From: Photobacterium sanguinicancri
GTDB taxonomy: Bacteria > Pseudomonadota > Gammaproteobacteria > Enterobacterales > Vibrionaceae
Assembly (NCBI RefSeq): GCF_002265265.1
Contig: NZ_NOIF01000032.1
Span: 1-36,764 of the forward strand
DNA length: 36,764 nt
Direction: 5' to 3'
This document shows, piece after piece, positions 24,884 to 33,081 of the stretch (positions are counted from its first letter, which is position 1; each line of letters opens with the position of its first letter). The translations under genes and the position numbers were made by a program. The notes under the pieces are model-generated. The model was not told the origin of the DNA, made no database searches, and was given only the letters and a program-made list of their open reading frames with translations.

Positions 24884-25630
24884 ATGAAAAAGCAGCTTAT
24901 CTCAACACTTATTGCAGCAACATTCGCAGCATCAATGATTTCACCAGCCGCTCTTGCAAGTAACGTTGAACAAGAAGGTACGCAAGATGAATACAAAGTG
25001 GGCCAGCAAGAACAATTGATTGGGGCGGGATCAGGTGCCGCAGTTGGTGTATTGGTCGGTGGCCCTGCAGGTGCTGTTATTGGTGCTATTTTCGGTGGCA
25101 TCATTGGTACGACTGTTGGCCAGGAAGATTATATTAAAGCGCAAGACGCAGAGGTGAATGAATTAACCGCTCGTAATACTGAACTAGAAAAAGTTAGTCA
25201 ACGTTACAACCAAGCCCAAATAGAAATGGCACGTTTGCAGCAAGCTAATGATAACCAACGCCAGCTTGATTTAGCATTAGAAATGAACGTGCACTTCCGT
25301 ACTGGCTCCGCTGATATTGAGCCACAATTTCAACGCCAACTAGACGACATTGCTGAATTGATGAAACAAGCCCCTGATGTTAACTGGCAATTGGCTGGTT
25401 ATGCGGATCGCCGTGGTGATACCCAGAAAAACTTGGATCTTTCCATGCGCCGTGTAGACGCTGTGCGTGATTACTTAACAATGCGCGGTGTTGATAGCGA
25501 GCAGTTTGAAATTGATGCAATGGGTGACCAGTTCCCAGAAAAAGCAGAACAAAACTTTGAAGGTGACTTTTTTGATCGCCGTGTCACTTTGCGTAGTCAG
25601 CAAGACGATACCCGCACTGTTCAATTTTAA
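24884..25630 (+). CDS. pdsO: PdsO, sortase-associated OmpA-like protein
   Basis: A 248-residue exported protein. It has a signal peptide (1-25, ending ALA), a glycine-zipper segment (about 45-80, GAGSGAAVGVLVGGPAGAVI then GAIFGGIIGTTVG), a coiled linker (about 85-125) and a C-terminal OmpA-like peptidoglycan-binding domain (FRTGSADIEPQFQRQLDDIA, then GYADRRGDTQKNLDLSMRRV with the Asp and Arg that hold diaminopimelate). This arrangement is that of PdsO proteins found beside marine sortases. ATG 24884 was chosen (GAGGAA 8 bp upstream) over an in-frame start at 24836. It is divergent from pdsRS and followed after 11 bp by a small membrane protein gene. No sortase or LPXTG-type target follows, which is unusual for this family. 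Confidence 0.88.
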   Translation: MKKQLISTLIAATFAASMISPAALASNVEQEGTQDEYKVGQQEQLIGAGSGAAVGVLVGGPAGAVIGAIFGGIIGTTVGQEDYIKAQDAEVNELTARNTELEKVSQRYNQAQIEMARLQQANDNQRQLDLALEMNVHFRTGSADIEPQFQRQLDDIAELMKQAPDVNWQLAGYADRRGDTQKNLDLSMRRVDAVRDYLTMRGVDSEQFEIDAMGDQFPEKAEQNFEGDFFDRRVTLRSQQDDTRTVQF

Positions 25631-25641
25631 CGGGAGTGACT

Positions 25642-25866
25642 ATGTCAATGAACCAACATACCGAGGAGGCACCATTATGGGTGCTTCCACTCGCGATTTT
25701 AGTGATATTAGCCTTGCAGTTAGCCACTAATTTTGATGATGCTCAGCACCAGAAAATCAACACATTACATGGGGAAACGCTGCAACTTTGGCAAGCATCG
25801 GAAGGCGTAAATAATAGCGATTTACGCACCAAAGAAATACCTAGAAACCATACCGTTATGAGTTAA
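25642..25866 (+). CDS. Small membrane protein following pdsO
   Basis: A 74-residue protein, unrecognised. A polar, acidic start (MNQHTEEAP) leads into one hydrophobic helix (about 12-28, LWVLPLAILVILALQLA), then a hydrophilic tail. GGGAG lies 6 bp before ATG 25642; an in-frame GTG at 25636 overlaps that site and was rejected. It begins 11 bp after the pdsO stop, so it is in the same transcript, and its stop codon directly abuts the end of the convergent glycosyltransferase. It occupies the place where the sortase target gene normally stands. It has neither a sorting signal nor the TLxTC-R sortase motif, so it is not a visible remnant of either. Confidence 0.65.
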   Translation: MSMNQHTEEAPLWVLPLAILVILALQLATNFDDAQHQKINTLHGETLQLWQASEGVNNSDLRTKEIPRNHTVMS

Positions 25867-27060
25867 TTATTCAGGGGTATAGTGCGATGTTGAGAGTAAT
25901 GGTTGAGATGACGGTGATGGTAAAGTTTCAATCCACCGACACAGGGTTAATGCTTGCTTATGCGCATCGAAGTTTTCCAGTACAGCCTTACGGGTATTCA
26001 ACCCCATGGTAAGTCGTTCGCTAGGTGATAACGAAACAAAGTCAGAAATAGCGTGAGTAAGTTGTTCAATATTGTTTTGTTCAACAATATAGCCAGTACC
26101 TGCAGATACAATTTCTTGGCAGCCAGGAAGGTCAGTGGTAATAACGGGAACACTTACAGACATGGCTTCTTTTAATACGAGTGGGCCAGTATCAACACTG
26201 CCAGATTTAGCGACACAGAACGGGGCAATTAAGCAGTCATAGTAGGGGAGGTTTTGCGTAATCCAATGGTGTGGCTTAGCACCAAGAAAGTTTATATGAG
26301 CGCAAAGTCCAAGCGATTGAACTTGCTCGTGTAGTGATTCTGCCAGTTCACCGTCGCCGATAATATCCAATGAAAAATGGTAGTTATTAATTAATGGTTG
26401 AAGGCTAGAAATAAGGTAGGTGAGTCCTTTTGATTCTATTAGCCTTCCAACAAATACGAATCTAAAGGAAGGTGATGCTGGGCGAAGTTGAGGTGTGAAT
26501 AAAGATGTTTTCACTCCACAATGCAGCACCTTAATATTTCCGTGATGATATTGGTTAAATTTATCAGCCATAAACTGGCATACAGCAATAACAAGATCTG
26601 CATGTTTTATTTTAGTCGTAATATCAAAAGGTGTTTCATTCACATCATGTCCGTGTCCAACAAAAGACACTGTGATACCTGCTAGTTTAGCGGCAGCAAT
26701 AGCATGCGCCGCTGTATGTTGGCAGAAGTGTGCATGAACATGGTGGATATTGTGTTCAACGAGTTGGGCTGCAAGTTTCAAACTATAGAAAAATAACGAA
26801 CGCTTTGGTAGTGACTGTTGTTCATTAATAAATTGCCAGCAATTCTTTATGCGCTTCGGTGTCAATGATTTAAGGAAAGGCAAGTGAAAGTGATCACCAA
26901 TGGTATGGACTGGATATCGTGTCTTCGTTTTTTCTTTATTTTTTTTTAAAGTAAAAACCATGACTTGATAGCCACTTTCTTGTATCGATTCAACTTCAGT
27001 ACGTATGAAAGTTTCGCTTAATACCGGAAAGGTAGGGGCAACAATAGCAATGTTTTTCAT
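25867..27060 (-). CDS. Family-4 (group 1) glycosyltransferase
   Basis: A 397-residue GT-B enzyme transferring a sugar from a nucleotide donor, probably in surface polysaccharide or glycolipid synthesis. The N-terminal acceptor domain begins NIAIVAPTFPVLSETFIRTE and includes HHVHAHFCQHTAA and FVGHGHDVNE. The C-terminal donor domain has FVFVGRLIESKGLTYLI (about 207-223) and the E-x7-E type block LKEAMSVSVPVITTDLPGCQ. It resembles WcaL/AmsK/ExoL-type transferases. ATG 27060 was chosen because GAGAG is 5 bp upstream. It stands alone, not in a polysaccharide gene cluster, so acceptor and product are unknown. It converges tail-to-tail with the pdsO operon with no gap. Confidence 0.9.
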   Translation of the reverse strand: MKNIAIVAPTFPVLSETFIRTEVESIQESGYQVMVFTLKKNKEKTKTRYPVHTIGDHFHLPFLKSLTPKRIKNCWQFINEQQSLPKRSLFFYSLKLAAQLVEHNIHHVHAHFCQHTAAHAIAAAKLAGITVSFVGHGHDVNETPFDITTKIKHADLVIAVCQFMADKFNQYHHGNIKVLHCGVKTSLFTPQLRPASPSFRFVFVGRLIESKGLTYLISSLQPLINNYHFSLDIIGDGELAESLHEQVQSLGLCAHINFLGAKPHHWITQNLPYYDCLIAPFCVAKSGSVDTGPLVLKEAMSVSVPVITTDLPGCQEIVSAGTGYIVEQNNIEQLTHAISDFVSLSPSERLTMGLNTRKAVLENFDAHKQALTLCRWIETLPSPSSQPLLSTSHYTPE

Positions 27061-27434
27061 CATAGCTCTCACTCGTAAACGCTTTGTTATATAAGAGCAA
27101 TATTTATGCCGCGTGAAAATACAGTGAAAACGGGTGAGATGTTGCAGATTGCAATGCAGCCAGCAAAAAGCCTTAGATAAAACGGTATTTAATGCAGGTT
27201 AAATAATGAGTAACTATTGGGAAGGGAAAAGGAAATGGATTATCTAATCACAATAATAGAAGATCGGAGCTTTATTATGATACTAACAAAACTCACGGTG
27301 CTGCATCTAAGTTTGGTGTATTGTTAATTTAAAGAATAGGAGAAGCTTTGTTGACTTTATTGTTTGGCGTCAGCCAGTAAAAACTCGCACAAGGCGAGTT
27401 TTTATCGGTGATGCATATTCTTCATTTTTGCTGA
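27061..27434. other. 374-bp intergenic region between glycosyltransferase and cheV
   Basis: It contains the cheV terminator (27378-27404). A plus-strand frame at 27235-27327 (30 codons, hydrophobic C-terminal half, AAGGG 8 bp upstream of the ATG) is a weak small-ORF candidate that I do not call. No promoter stands out for the glycosyltransferase. Confidence 0.5.
27378..27404. terminator. Terminator of cheV
   Basis: The 11-bp stem TAAAAACTCGC / GCGAGTTTTTA with loop ACAAG is symmetrical, with T-runs inside the stem on both strands. It lies 31 bp past the end of the minus-strand cheV gene. Confidence 0.85.
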
Positions 27435-28391
27435 TTAATCAACAAACTCAAAGCCAAGCACTTCACGTAAACGATCTTGTACCACTTCAACTAAGCGATC
27501 TGGCTGGAATTTTGAAATAAAGCGGTTACAGCCCACTTTTTTCACCATAGCTTCGTTAAAACTACCACTGAGTGATGTGTTCAGTGCAATGAACAAATCG
27601 TTCATACGAGGATCGTTTCGTACTTCATGAGTTAGTTTGTAGCCATCCATTTCTGGCATTTCGGCATCAGTAAACATCATCAGAATTTCATCATGGATAT
27701 TTTTGCCTTCATCACACCATTGTTTAAGCATGGTTAAAGCTTTCAAGCCATCACTTTTCTCAATAACTTCTAACCCGAATTGGGCTAGCGTATCTCGAAT
27801 TTGCGCACGAGCAGTGGATGAATCATCTACGATTAAGATCTTACGGCCAGGCATTTGCTCTACCAATTTCTGGTCAAGCACGTCTGCTGATACTTGTACG
27901 TCGTAGTCAATAATTTGTGCTAGTACTTTTTCAACATCAATAATGCTAACAAGACGGACCATGCCTTCACGTTCGATCTTGGTGATCGCCGTTAGGAAGT
28001 TTTCTTTCCCGACTTGAGATGGTGGTGGCTGAATGTCTTTCCATGTCATATTCACAATGTTCATGACTTGGCCAACTAAGAAGCCTTGGATAGTACGGTT
28101 GTACTCTGTAATGATCAGGTTACAGTCTTCGTTTCGCTCAATGGCACGCATGCCAACAGAATAACGAAGGTCGATAACAGGGATCGACAGGCCACGAATA
28201 TTGGCAACGCCACAAATATTAGGGTGCGAGCCCGGTAATATATGCAAATGAGGCAGCTTGACCACTTCTTTTACTTTGAAAACGTTTATCGCGAATAGTT
28301 GTGATGTATTGAGTTGGAAAATAAGCAGCTCCAGTCGGTTTTCACCAACTAACTGGGTGCGTAAATCAACTGAGTCTAAAAGGTTGCTCAT
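27435..28391 (-). CDS. cheV: CheV chemotaxis coupling protein
   Basis: A 318-residue cytoplasmic protein: N-terminal CheW domain (about 15-165, with IRGLSIPVIDL and the GFLVGQVMNIV block) joined to a receiver domain (about 183-316, ILIVDDSS, phospho-site D242 in MMFTDAEMPEMDGY, KSDG). CheV couples chemoreceptors to CheA and may adapt signalling through phosphorylation by CheA. No other che or fla gene is adjacent, which is common for the several CheV paralogues of Vibrionaceae. ATG 28391 was preferred over GTG 28400; both are in frame and differ by three residues. Confidence 0.96.
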   Translation of the reverse strand: MSNLLDSVDLRTQLVGENRLELLIFQLNTSQLFAINVFKVKEVVKLPHLHILPGSHPNICGVANIRGLSIPVIDLRYSVGMRAIERNEDCNLIITEYNRTIQGFLVGQVMNIVNMTWKDIQPPPSQVGKENFLTAITKIEREGMVRLVSIIDVEKVLAQIIDYDVQVSADVLDQKLVEQMPGRKILIVDDSSTARAQIRDTLAQFGLEVIEKSDGLKALTMLKQWCDEGKNIHDEILMMFTDAEMPEMDGYKLTHEVRNDPRMNDLFIALNTSLSGSFNEAMVKKVGCNRFISKFQPDRLVEVVQDRLREVLGFEFVD

Positions 28392-28819
28392 AGTCTTCAC
28401 TAAAAATCTTCACAGAAATTGTTATGTTTATCATTAAATTATAAAGGTCACGATCTGCTAAGTCACGCCCTATCTCTATTTATAGTTAGCGACCTGCCGT
28501 TGTATTTCTTTAATTATTAATTAGATAACTAGATTTGATAACTACTATAAATGATTGATTGGTAGTAGATAAGCGCTTCGAGTTCATTTTTTGCGCGAAT
28601 AAACGGCCTTCGTGTCCGAAATCAAAGAATTTTATTCTGCTGCGATCTATGGTGATCGGATAAATAAAATTGGTGATATATCCATCATCCTTAGTATGCC
28701 GTGTATCTTAACCTACAGCTCAATATTGAACAGAAGCTAGTAAAAAGTAGGACTGCACCCTAAGCAGTAAAGATCCTCTTTAGAGAAGGCATGCCAAGTA
28801 TTATAAATAGAGGCAAGCA
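28392..28819. other. 428-bp divergent intergenic region (cheV / formate dehydrogenase)
   Basis: No gene is seen. An inverted repeat CTACTA (28542-28547) / TAGTAG (28563-28568) and two small hairpins just before the dehydrogenase (ACTGC / GCAGT at 28752-28768; CTCT / AGAG at 28776-28785) are the only structures. TTGAAC (28726-28731) with TAGGAC (28748-28753) is a weak promoter match. I found no clear FNR box (TTGAT-N4-ATCAA) or sigma-54 -24/-12 element. Confidence 0.5.
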
Positions 28820-31800
28820 ATGATTAATGTCACGATTGACGGGCAGGAATATGCACTAGATGCGGACCTGTCACTGCTTGATGCTGTCAGCCAGCATCAG
28901 ATTGAAATTCCGTCACTGTGCGGATTGAACCAGAAAGGTGAGAAAATCCCTTGTGGTCTTTGTGTTGTAGACGTTGAAGGGCAAGGTATCCAGCGTGCTT
29001 GTGAAATCAAGCCTCAAGCTGGCATGGCGGTGATCACCACGTCTGAAGAGATTGTATCGACGCGTCAAAAAGCACTAAATCGAATTATGTCTGATCACTA
29101 CGCAGACTGCGAAGCACCTTGCCAAACGGCATGCCCTGCAGGTGTGGATATTCAATCCTATCTTTATCATATTTCTCAAAACGATCATCAAAAAGCGGTA
29201 GAAGTGATTAAACGCACGCTACCTATGCCTTTGTCGATTGGTCGTGTTTGTCCTGCTTTTTGTGAAACGGAATGTCGCCGTAGTATCGTCGATGAGCCTT
29301 TGGCTATCCGTCAGTTAAAGCGTCATGCCGCTGATATCGATTTAGCTGCTCAAGAAAGTTATGTACCAGAACAAAAGCCCGCGAAAGGCAAATCCATTGC
29401 TGTAGTGGGAAGTGGCCCCGGCGGTTTAACCTGTGGTTATTACTTAACTAACGAAGGTTACAACGTCACTGTATTTGAATCTATGCCACATGCTGGCGGT
29501 TGGTTACGCTACGGTATTCCTGAATACCGTTTGCCAAAAGCAATTTTAGATCAAGAAATCGCCTTGATGTGTCGTAACGGCATGCAAATTGAAACCAGCA
29601 AGAAACTGGGTGATGATTTCACGTTATCGCAACTTAGTGATGACTTTGATGCCGTCTGCCTTGCGGTTGGTGCATCAAAAGCAGTTGAAATGCATTATGA
29701 AGGCAGTGAGTTTGATGGCTGCTATTTAGGCGTTGATTACCTAAAAGATTATGTGACAGACAAGCAATACACCACAGGCAAAAAAGTGGCTGTCATTGGT
29801 GGTGGTAACACCGCGATTGACTGTGCGCGAACGGCGGTGCGAGCTGGTGCGGATACCACGTTAATATACCGTCGTACCCGCGATGAGATGCCAGCGGAAG
29901 ATTACGAAATTGTGGAAGCCGAACACGAAGGTGTGAAATTCCACTTTTTAACCAATCCAGTTGAAAACATTGCCGATGAAAATGGTCGTGTTTGTAACGT
30001 GAAATTGGAAAAAATGGCGTTGGGTGAACCTGATGCCTCTGGCCGTCGTCGCCCTGAAGCAACAGGGGAATACTTCACTGAAGCTTTTGATACTGTTATT
30101 GCGGCGGTATCGCAAAAGCCTGATTTGTCTTTTATGGATAATGAAAAGCTCGACTTGCCACTAACACGTTGGAACACGCAAGATGCGAACCCAGAGACCA
30201 TGCACTCAGGTACGGGCAATGTGTTCAGTATTGGTGATTTCCGCCGTGGTCCTGCCACAGCTATCGAAGCGGTAGCGGATGGTCGAGTGGCGGCTGAGGC
30301 AATTGATCGTTTCTTCAACGGTTCGATGGAACACATTCCGGTTAAGCCGTTCAATTCGCAAAAAGCGCCAAAACTCAAGCAAGTTGATACCAAGCAGTTC
30401 GAAAGCCTGAAAAAGGTGATGCGTTCTGTTATGCCTGAACTGACAAGCCAAGAGCGTGAGTTGAGCTTTGCCGAAGTTGAAACGGGCTTTAGTAATGAAG
30501 ACGCTATTCGTGAAGCGGAGCGCTGCCTAGAGTGTGGTTGCCAAGCCAATACAGATTGTAAGCTGCGTGATTTTGCAACCGAATATAAAGTGGAAGAAAC
30601 CGAGATTGACTTAGGCAGTTGCCAAAAATTCGCGGTCGATAACACGTCTGAATTTATTGTGTTCGATGCTAACCGTTGTATCAGTTGTGGTCAGTGTGTT
30701 GATACCTGTAGTAACCAAGCGGTTCATGGCGTATTGAGCTTTTTGAAAAACGAAGATGGCACCAGTGCTAACCGTCCTGAATGTCGTCCGGGTTTTGACT
30801 TGGCTGATGACAAGCGCCAAGGTATGGGTGATTCAAATTGTGTTCAATGTGGCGCTTGTGTGCAGGTTTGTCCAACAGGTGCATTGACCGATGCGCGTGA
30901 TAAGTCTCAAGGCCGTATCGAAATGCTCAAGCCAGTCGATACCATTTGTACCTACTGCGGTGTGGGCTGTAAGTTGACCATGCTGGTGGATGAATCTCGT
31001 AACCAAATCCGTTATGTCCAGGGCGCTAAAGATTCACCCGTTAACCAAGGTATGCTGTGTGTGAAAGGGCGCTTTGGCTTTGATTTTGTCGGCAGTGATG
31101 AGCGACTAACTACGCCATTGATCCGCCGTGATGGAGAGTTGCAACCAGCGACGTGGGAAGAGGCGATCACGCTTGTTGCCGATAAGCTTTCTTCTATCAA
31201 GACGCAGCACGGTAGTAATGCTCTTGCGGGCTTCTCGTCGGCGAAAACGACCAACGAAGATAACTATGCCTTCCAGAAACTCTTCCGTCGTGAACTGTTA
31301 ACCAACAACATCGATCACTGTGCGCGTTTATGTCATGCATCAACCGTGACGGGGCTTGAAGCCTCTATCGGCAGTGGCGCGATGACCAATGATATTCCAT
31401 CGATCAAACATTCTGATCTGGTGTTTATTATTGGCTCTGACACGACAGCTGCTCACCCGATCATTGGCTCGCACATTAAGCAGGCGTTGAAGCAGGGTAG
31501 TGCACGCTTGATCGTCGCTGATCCGAAGAAAATCGACATTGCTGAACACGCAGAGCTGTATGTCGCGCAACGTCCTGGCACCGATGTCATGCTACTTAAC
31601 GGCATCATGCAGCAAATCATCGAAAATAACTGGCATGACAGTGCTTATATTGCTGATCGCTCCGAAGGTTTCGAGGCGTTAAAAGCAGAAGTAATGCAAG
31701 AGTCATACTCGCCAGAAAAAGTCGAACTCATCACGGGCATTAAAGCCGCTGATGTGAAAGCAATGGCCAAGATGATAGGTACCGCGGAACGCACTGCTGT

Positions 31801-32986
31801 TTATTACTCTATGGGTATTACTCAGCACACGACAGGTCACGACAACGTACGTTCGATTGCTAACTTACAAATGCTGTGTGGCAACATAGGCATTGAAGGC
31901 GGTGGTATTAATCCACTGCGTGGTCAGTCTAATGTGCAGGGTGCGTGTGACATGGGCGCGTTGCCAAACAACTTCCCGGGTTATCAGAAAGTCCATAATC
32001 CAGAGGTTCACGCAAAGTTTGTTGAAGCATGGCAGCAGCCAGCATTACCAAGCGAAGCGGGACTTACACTAACAGAAATCATTGATGCCGCTTGTCACAG
32101 TAAAGTGAAAGGCTTATTTGTGATGGGTGAGAACCCAGTGTTAAGTGATCCGAACCAAGCACACGTGATTGAAGCATTAGAGGCGTTAGACTTCTTGGTG
32201 GTTCAAGATATCTTCTTAACTGAAACAGCGCAGTATGCGGATGTTGTTTTGCCTTCTTGCTCATTTGCAGAAAAAGACGGCCACTTCACGAATACGGAAC
32301 GTCGTGTGCAACGTATTTCTAAAGCGGTTAACCCACCGGGTGAAGCGAAAGAAGATTGGCGTATTATTCAAGACGTGGCTCAGGCGATGGGCGCGGATTG
32401 GCAGTATGCGTCTGTGAAAGATATTACCGAAGAGATCACCCAAGTGACGCCGCAATACGCAGGTATTCATTGGGATCGCGTGGGTAAAGATGGATTGCAG
32501 TGGCCGTGTCGCGATGAGCATCATCAAGGTACGCGCATCATGCACACGGAAAGCTTTACGCGTGGTAAAGGCCAGATGGCTGCTATTCCATTCCGTTATG
32601 CTGCTGAATTGCCAGATGATGAATACCCATTAGTATTAACGACTGGGCGTTTATTAGAGCAGTTCCATACAGGCACAATGACACGTAAAACCAAGGGATT
32701 AGATAACCTTGCGGGCCCTCGTGTGATGATGTCGGTTACTGATGCTGAGCGGTTAGGGATTCGTAATAGCGAAGTAGTGCGTTTATCAACACGTCGTGGC
32801 TTTATTGAAGCACCTGCGTTTGTGACAAAGCGTATGCAAGTAGGGGTAGTCTTTGTGCCTTTCCACTTTGCAGAATCACCGGCGAACCGTTTGACAACAA
32901 CAGCAACGGATCCGCATGCCAAAATCCCGGAGTTTAAGGTAGCGGCAGTGAAGTTGGAAAAAATACTTGATGAAGCTTTAGCTTAA
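28820..32986 (+). CDS. fdhF: Fused GltD-like flavoprotein / formate dehydrogenase alpha subunit
   Basis: A 1388-residue cytoplasmic fusion that should oxidise formate to CO2 and pass electrons through its own Fe-S chain to FAD and NAD(P). Order: plant-type 2Fe-2S domain (C34, C45, C48, C61); GltD-like part with Fe-S cysteines (C97-C105, C144-C152), FAD site (AVVGSGPGG, about 194-202) and pyridine-nucleotide site (VAVIGGGNTAIDCARTAV, 323-340); two 4Fe-4S ferredoxin motifs (from C620 and from C674); then the molybdopterin subunit with its own cluster (C710, C713, C717, C747). The active-site residue is C838 (ARLCH, codon TGT), not selenocysteine. AGAGG lies 6 bp before the ATG. It is monocistronic with a terminator. 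No accessory fdhD gene is in the window. Formate as substrate is the likely but unproven assignment. Confidence 0.88.
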   Translation: MINVTIDGQEYALDADLSLLDAVSQHQIEIPSLCGLNQKGEKIPCGLCVVDVEGQGIQRACEIKPQAGMAVITTSEEIVSTRQKALNRIMSDHYADCEAPCQTACPAGVDIQSYLYHISQNDHQKAVEVIKRTLPMPLSIGRVCPAFCETECRRSIVDEPLAIRQLKRHAADIDLAAQESYVPEQKPAKGKSIAVVGSGPGGLTCGYYLTNEGYNVTVFESMPHAGGWLRYGIPEYRLPKAILDQEIALMCRNGMQIETSKKLGDDFTLSQLSDDFDAVCLAVGASKAVEMHYEGSEFDGCYLGVDYLKDYVTDKQYTTGKKVAVIGGGNTAIDCARTAVRAGADTTLIYRRTRDEMPAEDYEIVEAEHEGVKFHFLTNPVENIADENGRVCNVKLEKMALGEPDASGRRRPEATGEYFTEAFDTVIAAVSQKPDLSFMDNEKLDLPLTRWNTQDANPETMHSGTGNVFSIGDFRRGPATAIEAVADGRVAAEAIDRFFNGSMEHIPVKPFNSQKAPKLKQVDTKQFESLKKVMRSVMPELTSQERELSFAEVETGFSNEDAIREAERCLECGCQANTDCKLRDFATEYKVEETEIDLGSCQKFAVDNTSEFIVFDANRCISCGQCVDTCSNQAVHGVLSFLKNEDGTSANRPECRPGFDLADDKRQGMGDSNCVQCGACVQVCPTGALTDARDKSQGRIEMLKPVDTICTYCGVGCKLTMLVDESRNQIRYVQGAKDSPVNQGMLCVKGRFGFDFVGSDERLTTPLIRRDGELQPATWEEAITLVADKLSSIKTQHGSNALAGFSSAKTTNEDNYAFQKLFRRELLTNNIDHCARLCHASTVTGLEASIGSGAMTNDIPSIKHSDLVFIIGSDTTAAHPIIGSHIKQALKQGSARLIVADPKKIDIAEHAELYVAQRPGTDVMLLNGIMQQIIENNWHDSAYIADRSEGFEALKAEVMQESYSPEKVELITGIKAADVKAMAKMIGTAERTAVYYSMGITQHTTGHDNVRSIANLQMLCGNIGIEGGGINPLRGQSNVQGACDMGALPNNFPGYQKVHNPEVHAKFVEAWQQPALPSEAGLTLTEIIDAACHSKVKGLFVMGENPVLSDPNQAHVIEALEALDFLVVQDIFLTETAQYADVVLPSCSFAEKDGHFTNTERRVQRISKAVNPPGEAKEDWRIIQDVAQAMGADWQYASVKDITEEITQVTPQYAGIHWDRVGKDGLQWPCRDEHHQGTRIMHTESFTRGKGQMAAIPFRYAAELPDDEYPLVLTTGRLLEQFHTGTMTRKTKGLDNLAGPRVMMSVTDAERLGIRNSEVVRLSTRRGFIEAPAFVTKRMQVGVVFVPFHFAESPANRLTTTATDPHAKIPEFKVAAVKLEKILDEALA

Positions 32987-33026
32987 CGATTCAAGCTTTG
33001 AGCTGAAAAGTAATATCAAATAAAAG

Positions 33027-33055
33027 AAGGGCTACCAATGGTAGCCCTTTGTTTT
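33027..33055 (+). terminator. Terminator after the formate dehydrogenase fusion
   Basis: The stem AAGGGCTACC / GGTAGCCCTT with loop AAT is followed by TGTTTT, 40 bp past the stop. It also lies at the end of the convergent lipoprotein gene. Confidence 0.88.
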
Positions 33056-33081
33056 ATAGCGAACACAGTGTCAGTAATGAA

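Noticed and set aside
25642..25866. Remnant of the sortase or of its target
   Set aside because: There is no TLxTC motif or Arg-containing strand of a sortase, and no LPXTG-like signal followed by a C-terminal helix and basic tail; the helix is near the N-terminus.
27235..27327. Plus-strand 30-codon frame with hydrophobic C-terminal half
   Set aside because: The ribosome-binding site is only fair, the helix is short and interrupted by polar residues, and such frames arise often by chance in AT-rich spacers.
29902..30645. Long minus-strand frame (247 codons) inside the formate dehydrogenase gene
   Set aside because: Its translation is Ser/Arg-rich without domains, typical of an antisense shadow of a long gene. 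The plus-strand gene has full cofactor motifs here.
31325..31340. Selenocysteine site in the formate dehydrogenase
   Set aside because: The codon at the active-site position is TGT (Cys), not TGA, and the frame is uninterrupted.
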